Assembly (NCBI RefSeq): GCF_014205255.1
Contig: NZ_JACHNE010000001.1
Span: 1,736,001-1,800,000, forward strand
DNA length: 64,000 nt
Reading direction: 5' to 3'
Origin: Streptomyces caelestis
GTDB lineage: Bacteria > Actinomycetota > Actinomycetes > Streptomycetales > Streptomycetaceae
Below are positions 19,906-27,767 of the stretch, one piece after another. The position numbers were made by a program, and so were the translations under genes. Numbering within the stretch: position 1 is the first letter of the stretch; every line of letters starts with the position of its first letter. Below the pieces are notes generated by a model. The model was not told the DNA's origin, did no database searches, and saw nothing but the letters and a program-made list of their open reading frames with translations.

Positions 19906-19936
19906 GCGTGCTGTACGGCTCGCGTGCTGTACGGCT
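19905..19936. repeat. 16-bp perfect tandem duplication touching the mshC stop codon
   Basis: CGCGTGCTGTACGGCT occurs twice head to tail (19905-19920 and 19921-19936). The second copy runs into the mshC stop codon (19935-19937), so the first copy looks like a recent slippage product of the gene end. Confidence 0.85.
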
Positions 19937-21164
19937 ACAGCGCGACGCCCAGCAGCGCGTCCACGGCCCGGGAGACCACCCCTGGGGCGCCCTCGTCCGT
20001 GCCGCCGCTCTCCTGCTGCCGTGCGGCCCAGCGGTCGACCGCGGCGAGGGCGGCCGGGGCGTCCAGGTCGTTGGCGAGGGCCTCGCGGATCTGCTCCACG
20101 AGCGCCTCGGCCGGGGGCCCGTCGGGCCGGGAGACGGCGGCCCGCCAGCGGGCGAGCCGTGCGACGGCGTCCTGGAGAACCTGGTCGGTCCACTCCCAGT
20201 CGGCGCGGTAGTGGTGGGCGAGCAGGGCGAGCCGGATGGCGGCCGGGTCGACGCCGTCGCGCCGGAGCTTGGAGACGAAGACCAGGTTGCCCTTGGACTT
20301 GGACATCTTCTCGCCGTCGAGGGCGACCATGCCGGCGTGCACGTACACCTTGGCCATGGGGAACTCGCCGGTCAGGGCCTGGGCGTGCGAGGCGCCCATC
20401 TCGTGGTGCGGGAAGGCCAGGTCGGAGCCGCCGCCCTGGATGTCGAAGCCCATGCCGAGGTGGTCGAGGGCGATGGCCACGCACTCGATGTGCCAGCCGG
20501 GCCGCCCGCGTCCGAGCGATCCGCCGTCCCAGCTGGGCTCGCCCTCCCGGGCCGCCATCCACAGCATCGGGTCGAGCGGGTTCTTCTTGCCCGGCCGGTC
20601 CGGATCGCCGCCGCGCTCGGCGGACAGCAGCCGCATCGCCGCGGCGTCCAGCCCGGAGACCTTGCCGAAGTGCGGGTCGGACTCGACGGAGAAGTAGACG
20701 TCGCCTTCGAGTTCGTACGCCGCGCCCATGTCCCGCAGCCGCTCGACGAGCGGGACGATCCCGGGTATGGCCTCGACGGCGCCTATGTACTCGCGCGGCG
20801 GCAGCATCCGCAGGGCCGTCATGTCCTCGCGGAAGAGGGCCGTCTCCTGCTCGGCGAGCGCGGCCCAGTCGAGGCCGTCGCGCTGTGCGCGTTCCAGGAG
20901 CGGGTCGTCGACGTCGGTGACGTTCTGGACGTAGTGAACCTGCCGCTTGGTGTCGAGCCACACGCGCTGCACGAGGTCGAACGCGTTGTAGGTCGCCGCG
21001 TGTCCTATGTGCGTGGCGTCGTACGGGGTGATGCCACAGACGTAGATACGGGCGACGGGACCGGGGTCGAGGGTGACGAGACCGCCGGTGGCGGTGTCGT
21101 GGATCCTCAGGTCGCGGCCCTGACCAGGCAGGGCGGGGACCTCGGAAGCGGGCCAGGCATGCAT
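19935..21164 (-). CDS. mshC: L-cysteine:GlcN-Ins ligase (mycothiol biosynthesis)
   Basis: A 409-residue class I synthetase-fold enzyme that joins cysteine to 1D-myo-inosityl 2-amino-2-deoxy-alpha-D-glucopyranoside using ATP, the third enzymatic step of mycothiol synthesis. It has the zinc cysteine in YVCGITPYD (C43), the HIGH motif at 52-55, [17 protein letters not shown] and the KMSKS loop [10 protein letters not shown] (about 290). Unlike cysteinyl-tRNA synthetase, the anticodon-binding extension is missing and the N-terminus ([20 protein letters not shown]) is typical of MshC. On the same strand, upstream, is a conserved three-gene actinobacterial cassette. Confidence 0.95.
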   Translation of the reverse strand: MHAWPASEVPALPGQGRDLRIHDTATGGLVTLDPGPVARIYVCGITPYDATHIGHAATYNAFDLVQRVWLDTKRQVHYVQNVTDVDDPLLERAQRDGLDWAALAEQETALFREDMTALRMLPPREYIGAVEAIPGIVPLVERLRDMGAAYELEGDVYFSVESDPHFGKVSGLDAAAMRLLSAERGGDPDRPGKKNPLDPMLWMAAREGEPSWDGGSLGRGRPGWHIECVAIALDHLGMGFDIQGGGSDLAFPHHEMGASHAQALTGEFPMAKVYVHAGMVALDGEKMSKSKGNLVFVSKLRRDGVDPAAIRLALLAHHYRADWEWTDQVLQDAVARLARWRAAVSRPDGPPAEALVEQIREALANDLDAPAALAAVDRWAARQQESGGTDEGAPGVVSRAVDALLGVAL

Positions 21165-21257
21165 GCCTTGAGCCTAACCGGACTGAAGTTCCATATACGA
21201 ATGGGAGCGGCCGGACGGCCGAGAAGGCGCTCTTGCGGTGAACCGGCGGCTGTGCTG

Positions 21258-22088
21258 CTACACGGGCGGCCAGGGAATCGCCGGCCACTCCCCGCTCGGC
21301 TCCGGATGCTTCCCCGAGGCGAGCAGCGCGCCGACCCGCGCGCGTGTGGCGTCGATCTCCGCACCGGTGATCAGCGGCCGGAGCCGGGCGGTGAGCGGAC
21401 CGTCCTCCGCCAGGTCCTTCCTGAGGCCGTCCAGGACGTCGACGGCCTCCCGCGTGAGGGGCTCCCCCGCCCAGCCCCACAGCAGGGTCCGCAGCTTGTT
21501 CTCGACGTTGAAGGTGACGCCGTGGTCGATCCCGTACAGGCGCCCCTCGCCGGTCGGCAGCAGGTGCCCGCCCTTGCGGTCGGCGTTGTTGACGACGGCG
21601 TCCAGCACCGCGAGCCGCCGCAGCCGCTCGTCGTCCGCGTGCACGAGGAGCGCGGTGCGGCCCTCGCCGACCTCGGCGAAGCCGATCGCCTTCCAGCCGG
21701 GCTCCGGTTCCTCGCCGTCGACCAGCGCGAGCAGCTCCGCCTCCGGTGCCGCCTCGACCCACAGCTGGCACATGCCCTCGCCGTAGGGGCCGCCCCGCAG
21801 CACGGTGGGCGGGACGAGGCTCCAGCCGGTGGCCTCGGACACTTCGTACGCGGCGACCTCGCGCTGGGCGAGCGTCCCGTCGGGGAAGTCCCACAGGGGC
21901 CTCTCCCCGGCGACCGGCTTGTAGATGCAGGCCGCGTCCCGGCCCTCGTGGGACACCGTGCAGTACAGGGCCGCGTTGGACGCCTCACGGATGCGTCCGC
22001 GCACGGTGAGTTCGCCCCGGGCGAGCAGTTCGGCGGCGTCCGGAGGAGGTGTCACGCTCCGCGGCGGTATCCGTTCTGGCGCGGACAT
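21258..22088 (-). CDS. SCO1664-family protein, PI3/4-kinase-like fold
   Basis: A 276-residue member of an actinobacterial family (SCO1664 type) noted for distant similarity to phosphatidylinositol 3/4-kinases. Kinase-like elements are visible: K57 in AACIYKPVAGERP, a catalytic-loop candidate VVNNADRKGGH (N168, D170, K172) and a DFG-like GIDHGVTFN (D188). The order and spacing resemble the HipA/PI4K group more than eukaryotic-type Ser/Thr kinases. ATG 22088 has GGAAGGAC upstream and lies inside the end of the DUF3090 gene (37-nt overlap), so the two are translationally linked. No substrate is known to me. Confidence 0.85.
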   Translation of the reverse strand: MSAPERIPPRSVTPPPDAAELLARGELTVRGRIREASNAALYCTVSHEGRDAACIYKPVAGERPLWDFPDGTLAQREVAAYEVSEATGWSLVPPTVLRGGPYGEGMCQLWVEAAPEAELLALVDGEEPEPGWKAIGFAEVGEGRTALLVHADDERLRRLAVLDAVVNNADRKGGHLLPTGEGRLYGIDHGVTFNVENKLRTLLWGWAGEPLTREAVDVLDGLRKDLAEDGPLTARLRPLITGAEIDATRARVGALLASGKHPEPSGEWPAIPWPPV

Positions 22089-22642
22089 ACGTGTCCTTCC
22101 GGGTCGAGCGGGAGGCTGCACAGCGGGCACGGCGGCCGCCCGGCGTTGACGATGTCGAGGGCGCGCTTGGCGAAGGCCCTCGCCTGCGCGCCGGTGAGCC
22201 GGACGCGCAGCATCGGGGGCCCGTTCTCCTCGTCCTGGAGCAGCCGTTCCTCGGCCTCGGCGAGGTCCTCCTCGGAGTCGGCGTCGAGCTCGACGAGCGC
22301 CTGCGCCTCGACGATCATCAGCTCCTCCTCGCCGTCCCAGGCGAGCGCCATGGTGCCGACCCGGAACTCCTCCTCGATGGGGGTGTCCAGCGGAGCGGTG
22401 TCGGTGATCTCGGACGGTGCGACGGCGGGGACGGCGGCGCTGCCCCCGCTACGGCGTACGACTTCGTCGAGCAGCTCGTCCATGCGTTCGGCGAGCGCGG
22501 CGACCTGGGTCTTCTCCAGGGCCACGCTGGTCACCCGGGAGCCGGCGGAGGCCTGGAGGAAGAACGAACGGCGCCCGGGCAGTCCGACCGTACCGGCCAC
22601 GAAGCGCTCCGGATGGTCGTAGAGGAACACCTGACGGGACAC
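22052..22642 (-). CDS. DUF3090-family protein with C-terminal zinc-ribbon-like motif
   Basis: A 196-residue protein of unknown function. The N-terminal two thirds start SRQVFLYDHPERFVAGTVGL, include a strongly acidic stretch (ELDADSEEDLAEAEERLLQDE) and RVRLTGAQARAFAKRALDIV. The C-terminus has CPLCSLPLDPEGHVCPR (C172, C175, H184, C186), a likely zinc site. GTG 22642 is the start (GGAGACAGGAC before it). It overlaps the kinase-like gene and follows the histidine phosphatase by 78 bp, all on one strand. The same three families cluster in other actinobacteria. Confidence 0.85.
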   Translation of the reverse strand: MSRQVFLYDHPERFVAGTVGLPGRRSFFLQASAGSRVTSVALEKTQVAALAERMDELLDEVVRRSGGSAAVPAVAPSEITDTAPLDTPIEEEFRVGTMALAWDGEEELMIVEAQALVELDADSEEDLAEAEERLLQDEENGPPMLRVRLTGAQARAFAKRALDIVNAGRPPCPLCSLPLDPEGHVCPRQNGYRRGA

Positions 22643-22720
22643 GTCCTGTCTCCATTGGAATCGTGGGAACCGTGTGACTACGGCACTGCTGCGACCGCTT
22701 CACCCTACTGCGGCCGACGA

Positions 22721-23407
22721 TCACGGTGCGCCCGCACCACCCCCGACGGGGGCCTCGTCGCCCGGCGGTTCCTCGCGCGGCACCAGGGACGTGAAGTCCC
22801 CCGTGTCGCCGAGGCGGACGAGAAACGGTCGTAGTCGTGTGTAGCGGATCGCCGTGATGGAACACGGTTCAACGGCAATCCGCTGGAAGAGGTCGAGATG
22901 AAGCCCGAGTGCGTCAGCGACGAGCGACTTGATGACGTCGCCGTGCGAGCACATGAGGTAGACGGCGTCGGCGCCGTGGTCGCGCTCCACGCGCGCGTTC
23001 CACTCGCGTACGGCCTCGGCGGCGCGTGTCTGCATGGCCCGCATGGACTCCCCGCCGGGGAACGCCGCCGCGGAGGGGTGCGCCTGCACCACCTCCATCA
23101 GGGGCTGGTCCTTCAGCTCGTCGAGCTTGCGCCCCGACCAGTCGCCGTAGTGGCACTCGCCGATGCGCTCGTCGGTGTGCGCGGTGAGCTCCGGCCGGGC
23201 CTGGAGGAGGGGCCGGATCGTCTCCTGGCAGCGCTGGAGCGGGCTGGTGACGATCTCGGCGAGGGGCAGCTCGGCGAGCCGCCCGGGCAGCGCGGCGGCC
23301 TGCGCCGCGCCGCGTTCGTCGAGGGCGACACCGGGCGTCCAGCCGGCGAGCAGTCCCTCGGTGTTGGCGGTGGAACGTCCGTGCCGGACCAGGATCAACG
23401 TGGGCAT
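22721..23407 (-). CDS. Histidine phosphatase (phosphoglycerate-mutase superfamily, MSMEG_4193 type)
   Basis: A 228-residue branch-1 histidine phosphatase. Catalytic residues are all present: RHG with H9 in LILVRHGRSTANTEG, R59 in SPLQRCQETI, E84 in RIGECHYGDW, and H155 in LMCSHGDVIKSLVADALGLH. The C-terminal 35 residues are Pro/Gly/Glu-rich. ATG 23407 fits the family start. It is the first gene of the phosphatase-DUF3090-kinase-like-mshC series on the minus strand and divergent from the CorA gene (61 bp). The substrate is unknown; a phosphatase next to a kinase-fold protein suggests antagonistic action. Confidence 0.88.
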   Translation of the reverse strand: MPTLILVRHGRSTANTEGLLAGWTPGVALDERGAAQAAALPGRLAELPLAEIVTSPLQRCQETIRPLLQARPELTAHTDERIGECHYGDWSGRKLDELKDQPLMEVVQAHPSAAAFPGGESMRAMQTRAAEAVREWNARVERDHGADAVYLMCSHGDVIKSLVADALGLHLDLFQRIAVEPCSITAIRYTRLRPFLVRLGDTGDFTSLVPREEPPGDEAPVGGGAGAP

Positions 23408-23468
23408 GCGGTCCAGCGTAGGCGCACGCGAGCGTACGGTGTCCTTCAAGTGACGGGAGACTCTCTTA

Positions 23469-24464
23469 GTGATCGTCGACTGTGCCATCTACCGCGACGG
23501 ACACCGGTCGGAAGGGCCGGAGGACTTCTCCGACGCCCTGAGTGAGGCCCGAGCGGCGGGCGGTTTCGTGTGGATCGGGCTGCACGAGCCGACAGAGCGT
23601 GAATTCGACCATGTGACCCAGGAGTTCGGGCTGCATCCCCTGGCCGTCGAGGACGCCCTCAAGGCCCATCAGCGGCCCAAGCTGGAGGTGTACGACGACT
23701 CGCTCTTCGTGGTGCTCAAGCCGGTGACGTACGAGCCGGAGAGCGACACCGTCTCGGCCGGCGAGATCATGATCTTCCTGGGTGACTCGTTCGTCGTGAC
23801 CGTCCGGCACGGCGAGGGCGGCCCGCTCAAGGCCGTACGGAACCGGCTGGAGCACGAGCCGGACCTGCTGGGCAACGGACCCACCTCCGTGCTGTACGCG
23901 GTCGCCGACGCCGCCGTCGACCACTACCTGGATGTCGCGACCGAGCTGCAGGCCGACCTGGAGGGGCTGGAGGCGGAGGTCTTCTCGCCGGACGACGGGG
24001 GTTCGCGGAACACGGCGTCCCGGATCTACAACTTCAAACGGCAGGTCCTGGAGTTCCGCCGGGCGACCGGGCCGCTGGCCCTGCCGATGAGCCGGCTGGC
24101 GGGCACGGCGCCGTCCGGCGTGGCGGTGCCGTTCGTGGACGACCGGGCGCGGCCGTTCTTCCGGGACGTGAGCGACCACCTCACGCGCGTGAACGAGTCC
24201 GTGGAGAACCTGGACCGGCTGGTGTCGGACATCCTCTCCGCGCATCTGGCGCAGATGAGCGTCCGGCAGAACGACGACATGCGGAAGATCTCCGCGTGGG
24301 CGGCCATGGCCGCGATCCCCACGATGGTCGCGGGGATCTACGGCATGAACTTCGAGCACATGCCCGAGCTGCGCTGGGAGTGGTCCTATCCGGTGCTGAT
24401 CGCGGTGATGGCCGTTCTCGAGGTGCTGGTGTTCCGGCTGTTCAAGCGCCGCGGCTGGTTGTAG
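23469..24464 (+). CDS. CorA-family magnesium/divalent cation transporter
   Basis: A 331-residue CorA-type channel. A large cytoplasmic N-domain is followed by two C-terminal membrane helices (about 272-292 and 305-322). The signature YGMN sits between them (IYGMNFEHMPEL), which in CorA forms the selectivity loop. The helix before TM1 (SAHLAQMSVRQNDDMRKISA) is also typical. GTG 23469 has GGGAG upstream. It converges with the ferritin-like gene, 10 bp apart. Confidence 0.92.
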   Translation: MIVDCAIYRDGHRSEGPEDFSDALSEARAAGGFVWIGLHEPTEREFDHVTQEFGLHPLAVEDALKAHQRPKLEVYDDSLFVVLKPVTYEPESDTVSAGEIMIFLGDSFVVTVRHGEGGPLKAVRNRLEHEPDLLGNGPTSVLYAVADAAVDHYLDVATELQADLEGLEAEVFSPDDGGSRNTASRIYNFKRQVLEFRRATGPLALPMSRLAGTAPSGVAVPFVDDRARPFFRDVSDHLTRVNESVENLDRLVSDILSAHLAQMSVRQNDDMRKISAWAAMAAIPTMVAGIYGMNFEHMPELRWEWSYPVLIAVMAVLEVLVFRLFKRRGWL

Positions 24465-24474
24465 ACCGGGCCTC

Positions 24475-25263
24475 TCAGGCGAACTCGGGTGCCGCGGACG
24501 CGGGTCCGCCGAGGGGGTCGCGGCGCTCGGGCATCCTCAGCGACACCATCCGGCGCCAGCCGCCCAGCCGTTCGTACGCGTACAGCGCGTGGATGCCCGC
24601 CGCGAGCACCGCCGACTTGGCCCTGGACCAGCCGAGGATGCGGCCCATGTGCGCCATGACCCCGAGGCTGACGTCCCGGTGGATCCGGATCTCGGCGAGC
24701 GCGCACGCGCGCAGGGTCCGCTGGATGGCCCGGCCGTGGCCCGCGTGGGCGAAGCGCAGCAGTTCCTCGTGGCAGTAGGCGAGGTGGTTGTCCTCGTCGT
24801 GGGAGATCTGCCTGACCGCGCGGCCGATGTCGGGGTCGTCGGCGAAGTGCTTGCGGAGGAGTTCCATCTGCTCGGAGGCGCGCTGTTCGGTGACCCTGCT
24901 GTGCGAGAGGTACGTGACGATGTCCTGGACCGTGAGCCGCTCGTCGCGCCCCAGCTGCTCGTGCGCGAGGCCGATGCCGTTCTTCTCCAGGAGCATGGTG
25001 TAGTCGGTCTCCGGCGGGACCGGGACGGGGTCGAGGCCGCGCTTCTTCATCAGGGCGTTGAAGATCCGGCCGTGCTTGTCCTCGTCGACGCCGTGCCGGG
25101 TGATCTTGGGAGCGAGTTCCCGCTCGCTTTCGGGGACGAGCGCGGCGATACGGGCGTTCTCCCAGCCGCCCTGGGACTCGCCGCTCGCGGCGATGGAGCA
25201 GAACAGGGCGAAGGACTCGTCGTTGGCGAGGATCTCCTGGAACACACTCTTGGCCGAAAGCAT
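24475..25263 (-). CDS. Ferritin-like di-iron domain protein
   Basis: A 262-residue all-helical protein of the ferritin-like superfamily. Candidate metal ligands come in two sets: the acidic/His helix GVDEDKHGRIFNAL and the later HDEDNHLAYCHEELLRF, with ENARIAALV and VTEQRASEQMELL supplying other carboxylates. ATG 25263 is 8 nt after GGGAGAGG; a GTG 9 nt upstream is in frame but too close to that site. The precise reaction (oxidase, hydroxylase or iron storage) cannot be told. Confidence 0.8.
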   Translation of the reverse strand: MLSAKSVFQEILANDESFALFCSIAASGESQGGWENARIAALVPESERELAPKITRHGVDEDKHGRIFNALMKKRGLDPVPVPPETDYTMLLEKNGIGLAHEQLGRDERLTVQDIVTYLSHSRVTEQRASEQMELLRKHFADDPDIGRAVRQISHDEDNHLAYCHEELLRFAHAGHGRAIQRTLRACALAEIRIHRDVSLGVMAHMGRILGWSRAKSAVLAAGIHALYAYERLGGWRRMVSLRMPERRDPLGGPASAAPEFA

Positions 25264-25314
25264 CGTGAGCACCTCTCCCGCGCGCGTGCGCGTGCCGCGC
25301 GATCCGCCCGGTTC

Positions 25315-25340
25315 CCGCAGGTATCCGCAGGTATCCGCAG
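25315..25340. repeat. Short tandem repeat upstream of the ferritin-like gene
   Basis: GTATCCGCAG occurs twice in tandem after a partial CCGCAG, about 50-77 bp before the ferritin-like start codon. It could be a slippage product or a repeated binding site. Confidence 0.6.
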
Positions 25341-25499
25341 AGAACGAGTCAAGTGCGGGGCGGCAGGTGCTGCAACAGTTGCGTCGGACAACTCGGCCGA
25401 ACGGAGGACACGGGAGACTGTGTTCGAACCGGCCCGGCCGGCATGTCCGGGAGGGGCCTGGCGTAACCGCCGGGGGGCACGCCGCGTTGTTCTGCGTGA

Positions 25500-25540
25500 C
25501 GGCCGTGGCGGGGAAGACCCCCGAGCCCCCACCACGGCCG
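25500..25540. terminator. Terminator of the luciferase-like oxidoreductase gene
   Basis: Arms CGGCCGTGG and CCACGGCCG with inner GGGG/CCCC pairing, 18 bp after the stop of the minus-strand gene at 25558. Confidence 0.75.
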
Positions 25541-25557
25541 CAGAAGACTCAAGCCCG

Positions 25558-26613
25558 TTACGCGAGCCCCGCACGCTCCAGGGCTTCCGTGCCGGCGCGG
25601 AGAGACGCGAGCCGCTCGTCGAGCGTGAAGCCCGCCGGGGCGAGGCTCAGGGTGGTGACACCGGCCTCCGCGTAGGCCTTCATCCGGTCCGCGATCCGGT
25701 CGACGGAACCCAGCAGCGCGGTCTTGTCGATCAGCTCGTGCGGTACGGCAGCCGCGGCGCCCTGCTTGTCGCCGGACAGGTACTTGCCCTGGATCTCGGC
25801 GGCCTCCTTCTCGTAGCCCATGCGCTGGGCGAGCTGGTTGTAGAAGTTCTGCTTGGGGCTGCCCATGCCGCCGACGTACAGCGCGGTGTAGGGGCGGAAG
25901 GTGTCGGCGAGCGCGGCGACGTCCTTGTCGTCGCCGACGGCGAGGGGCAGGGTCGGGCAGACGTCGAAGCCGTCGAGGGTCTTGCCGGCCTTCTCACGGC
26001 CGGCCCGCAGGTACTTGATCGTCGTGTCCTCGAGGTGCTCGGCGGAGGGGAAGATCAGCAGGGCGCCGTCGGCGATCTCGCCGGTCTGCTCCAGGTTCTT
26101 CGGGCCGATCGCGGCGATGTACAGCGGGATGTGCTCGCGCTGCGGGTGCACGGTCAGCTTGAGGGGCTTGCCCGGACCGCCGGGCAGCGGCAGCGTCCAG
26201 TGCTCGCCCTCGTAGGACAGACGCTCGCGCGTCATGGCCTTGCGGACGATCTCGACGTACTCACGCGTGCGTGCCAGCGGCTTGTCGAACTTGACGCCGT
26301 ACCAGCCTTCGGAGACCTGCGGGCCGGAGACGCCGAGTCCGAGGCGGAACCGGCCGCCGGAGAGGGAGTCGAGGGTGGCTGCCGTCATGGCGGTCATCGC
26401 GGGCTGGCGGGCCGGGATCTGGAAGATGGCGGAGCCGACGTCGATCCGCTCGGTCTGCGCGGCGACCCAGGTCAGTACGGTGGCGGCGTCGGAGCCGTAG
26501 GCCTCGGCGGCCCAGCAGACGGCGTATCCGAGCCGGTCGGCCTCCTGGGCGACGGCCAGATTGTCCGCGTCCATTCCGGCACCCCAGTAGCCGAGGTTGA
26601 TACCGAGCTGCAT
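25558..26613 (-). CDS. LLM-class F420-dependent oxidoreductase
   Basis: A 351-residue luciferase-like monooxygenase-fold protein of the F420-dependent group: MQLGINLGYWGAG start, EADRLGYAVCWAAEAYGSDA, VGSAIFQIPARQPAMTAMTA, GGRFRLGLGVSGPQVSEGWYG and VHPQREHIPLYIAAIGPKNL. F420-dependent enzymes of this class reduce or oxidise diverse substrates in actinobacteria. ATG 26613 has AAGGGGAT upstream. It is divergent from the aldo/keto reductase gene, 167 bp apart. The substrate is unknown. Confidence 0.9.
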   Translation of the reverse strand: MQLGINLGYWGAGMDADNLAVAQEADRLGYAVCWAAEAYGSDAATVLTWVAAQTERIDVGSAIFQIPARQPAMTAMTAATLDSLSGGRFRLGLGVSGPQVSEGWYGVKFDKPLARTREYVEIVRKAMTRERLSYEGEHWTLPLPGGPGKPLKLTVHPQREHIPLYIAAIGPKNLEQTGEIADGALLIFPSAEHLEDTTIKYLRAGREKAGKTLDGFDVCPTLPLAVGDDKDVAALADTFRPYTALYVGGMGSPKQNFYNQLAQRMGYEKEAAEIQGKYLSGDKQGAAAAVPHELIDKTALLGSVDRIADRMKAYAEAGVTTLSLAPAGFTLDERLASLRAGTEALERAGLA

Positions 26614-26780
26614 GCCGAATCCCCTTACCGATCAGTAACGTGCACGTGCGGAGACCTTAGCGTGCGGCTGTGCGGGAACCCAGCGGCGGGCAGTCGTGCT
26701 TGGCGACTCGCGCCCGGCCTCCGGAAATCGGCCGTCCACAGCCCCCACATGGAAGGTTCTGGCCAGTAATCTCGGCGTTC

Positions 26781-27767
26781 ATGGAGCAGAGGCATCTCGG
26801 CCGCACCGGCCTGCGTGTGTCCCGGATCGGGCTCGGCACCCTGACCTGGGGACGGGACACCGACGAGCACGACGCCGCGGACCTGATGAAGACGTTCTGG
26901 GAAGCGGGCGGGACCCTCGTCGACACCGCGGACGTGTACGGCGACGGAGAGGCCGAGTACCTGCTCGGCAGGCTCATGGACGGCCTGGTGCCCCGCCGGG
27001 ACCTGGTCGTGTCCACCAAGGCCGGCAGCGTGCCGGACCCCGACCGCCGCTTCGACACCTCCCGCGGCCATCTGCTCGCCGCGCTGGACGCCTCACTCTC
27101 CCGGCTCGGCACCGACTACGTCGACCTGTGGCACGTGCACGCCTTCGACCCGGACACCCCGCTGGAGGAGACGCTCCAGGCCCTCGACCTCGCGGTCGCC
27201 AGCGGCCGGGCCCGCTACGCCGCCGTGTCCAACTTCTGCGGCTGGCAGCTGGCCAAGGCCGCGACCTGGCAGCTGGCGGCCCCCGGCACCCGGACCCGGC
27301 TGGCGGCTACGCAGCTGGAGTACTCGCTGCTCCAGCGGGGCATCGAGCGCGAGGTGCTGCCGGCCGCGCTGGACCTGGGCATCGGGCTGCTGCCGTCCTC
27401 GCCGCTGGGGCGCGGGGTGCTCACGGGCAAGTACCGGGGCGCCACGACACCGCCGGACTCGCGCGGTGCCTCGGAGCACCTCGCGCCGTTCGTCGCGCCG
27501 TATCTGGACGACACGGCGGGGCGCATCGTGGACGCCGTGACGACCGCGGCCGACGGTCTCGCGGTGACGCCGCTCCAGGTGGCGCTGGCCTGGGTCCGCG
27601 ACCGGCCGGGAGTGGCCGCGCCCATCGTCGGCGCGCGCAACGCGCTGCAGCTCACGGCGGCATTGTCAGTGGAGACCCTTAGTCTTCCTGACGAGATCTG
27701 CCGGGCGCTCGACGACGTGTCGGCGCCGGTGCACCGCTATCCCGATCACGACTGGAGCACGCTGTGA
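26781..27767 (+). CDS. Aldo/keto reductase
   Basis: A 328-residue TIM-barrel NADPH oxidoreductase. The catalytic tetrad is visible: D in LVDTADVYGDGEAE with Tyr, K in VVSTKAG, H in YVDLWHVHAFDP. The C-terminal cofactor loop is PIVGARNALQLTAAL. The start at ATG 26781 begins MEQRHLGRTGLRVSRIGLGT, the usual family N-terminus. No ribosome site is obvious, so it may be leaderless or weakly translated. Its stop overlaps the start of the next gene by 4 nt (GTGA). Confidence 0.9.
   Translation: MEQRHLGRTGLRVSRIGLGTLTWGRDTDEHDAADLMKTFWEAGGTLVDTADVYGDGEAEYLLGRLMDGLVPRRDLVVSTKAGSVPDPDRRFDTSRGHLLAALDASLSRLGTDYVDLWHVHAFDPDTPLEETLQALDLAVASGRARYAAVSNFCGWQLAKAATWQLAAPGTRTRLAATQLEYSLLQRGIEREVLPAALDLGIGLLPSSPLGRGVLTGKYRGATTPPDSRGASEHLAPFVAPYLDDTAGRIVDAVTTAADGLAVTPLQVALAWVRDRPGVAAPIVGARNALQLTAALSVETLSLPDEICRALDDVSAPVHRYPDHDWSTL

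Noticed and set aside
25264-25557. Small plus-strand frames in the gap between the ferritin-like and LLM genes
   Set aside because: They extend antisense into both neighbours, lack ribosome sites and have shadow composition; the gap is explained by a promoter and a terminator.
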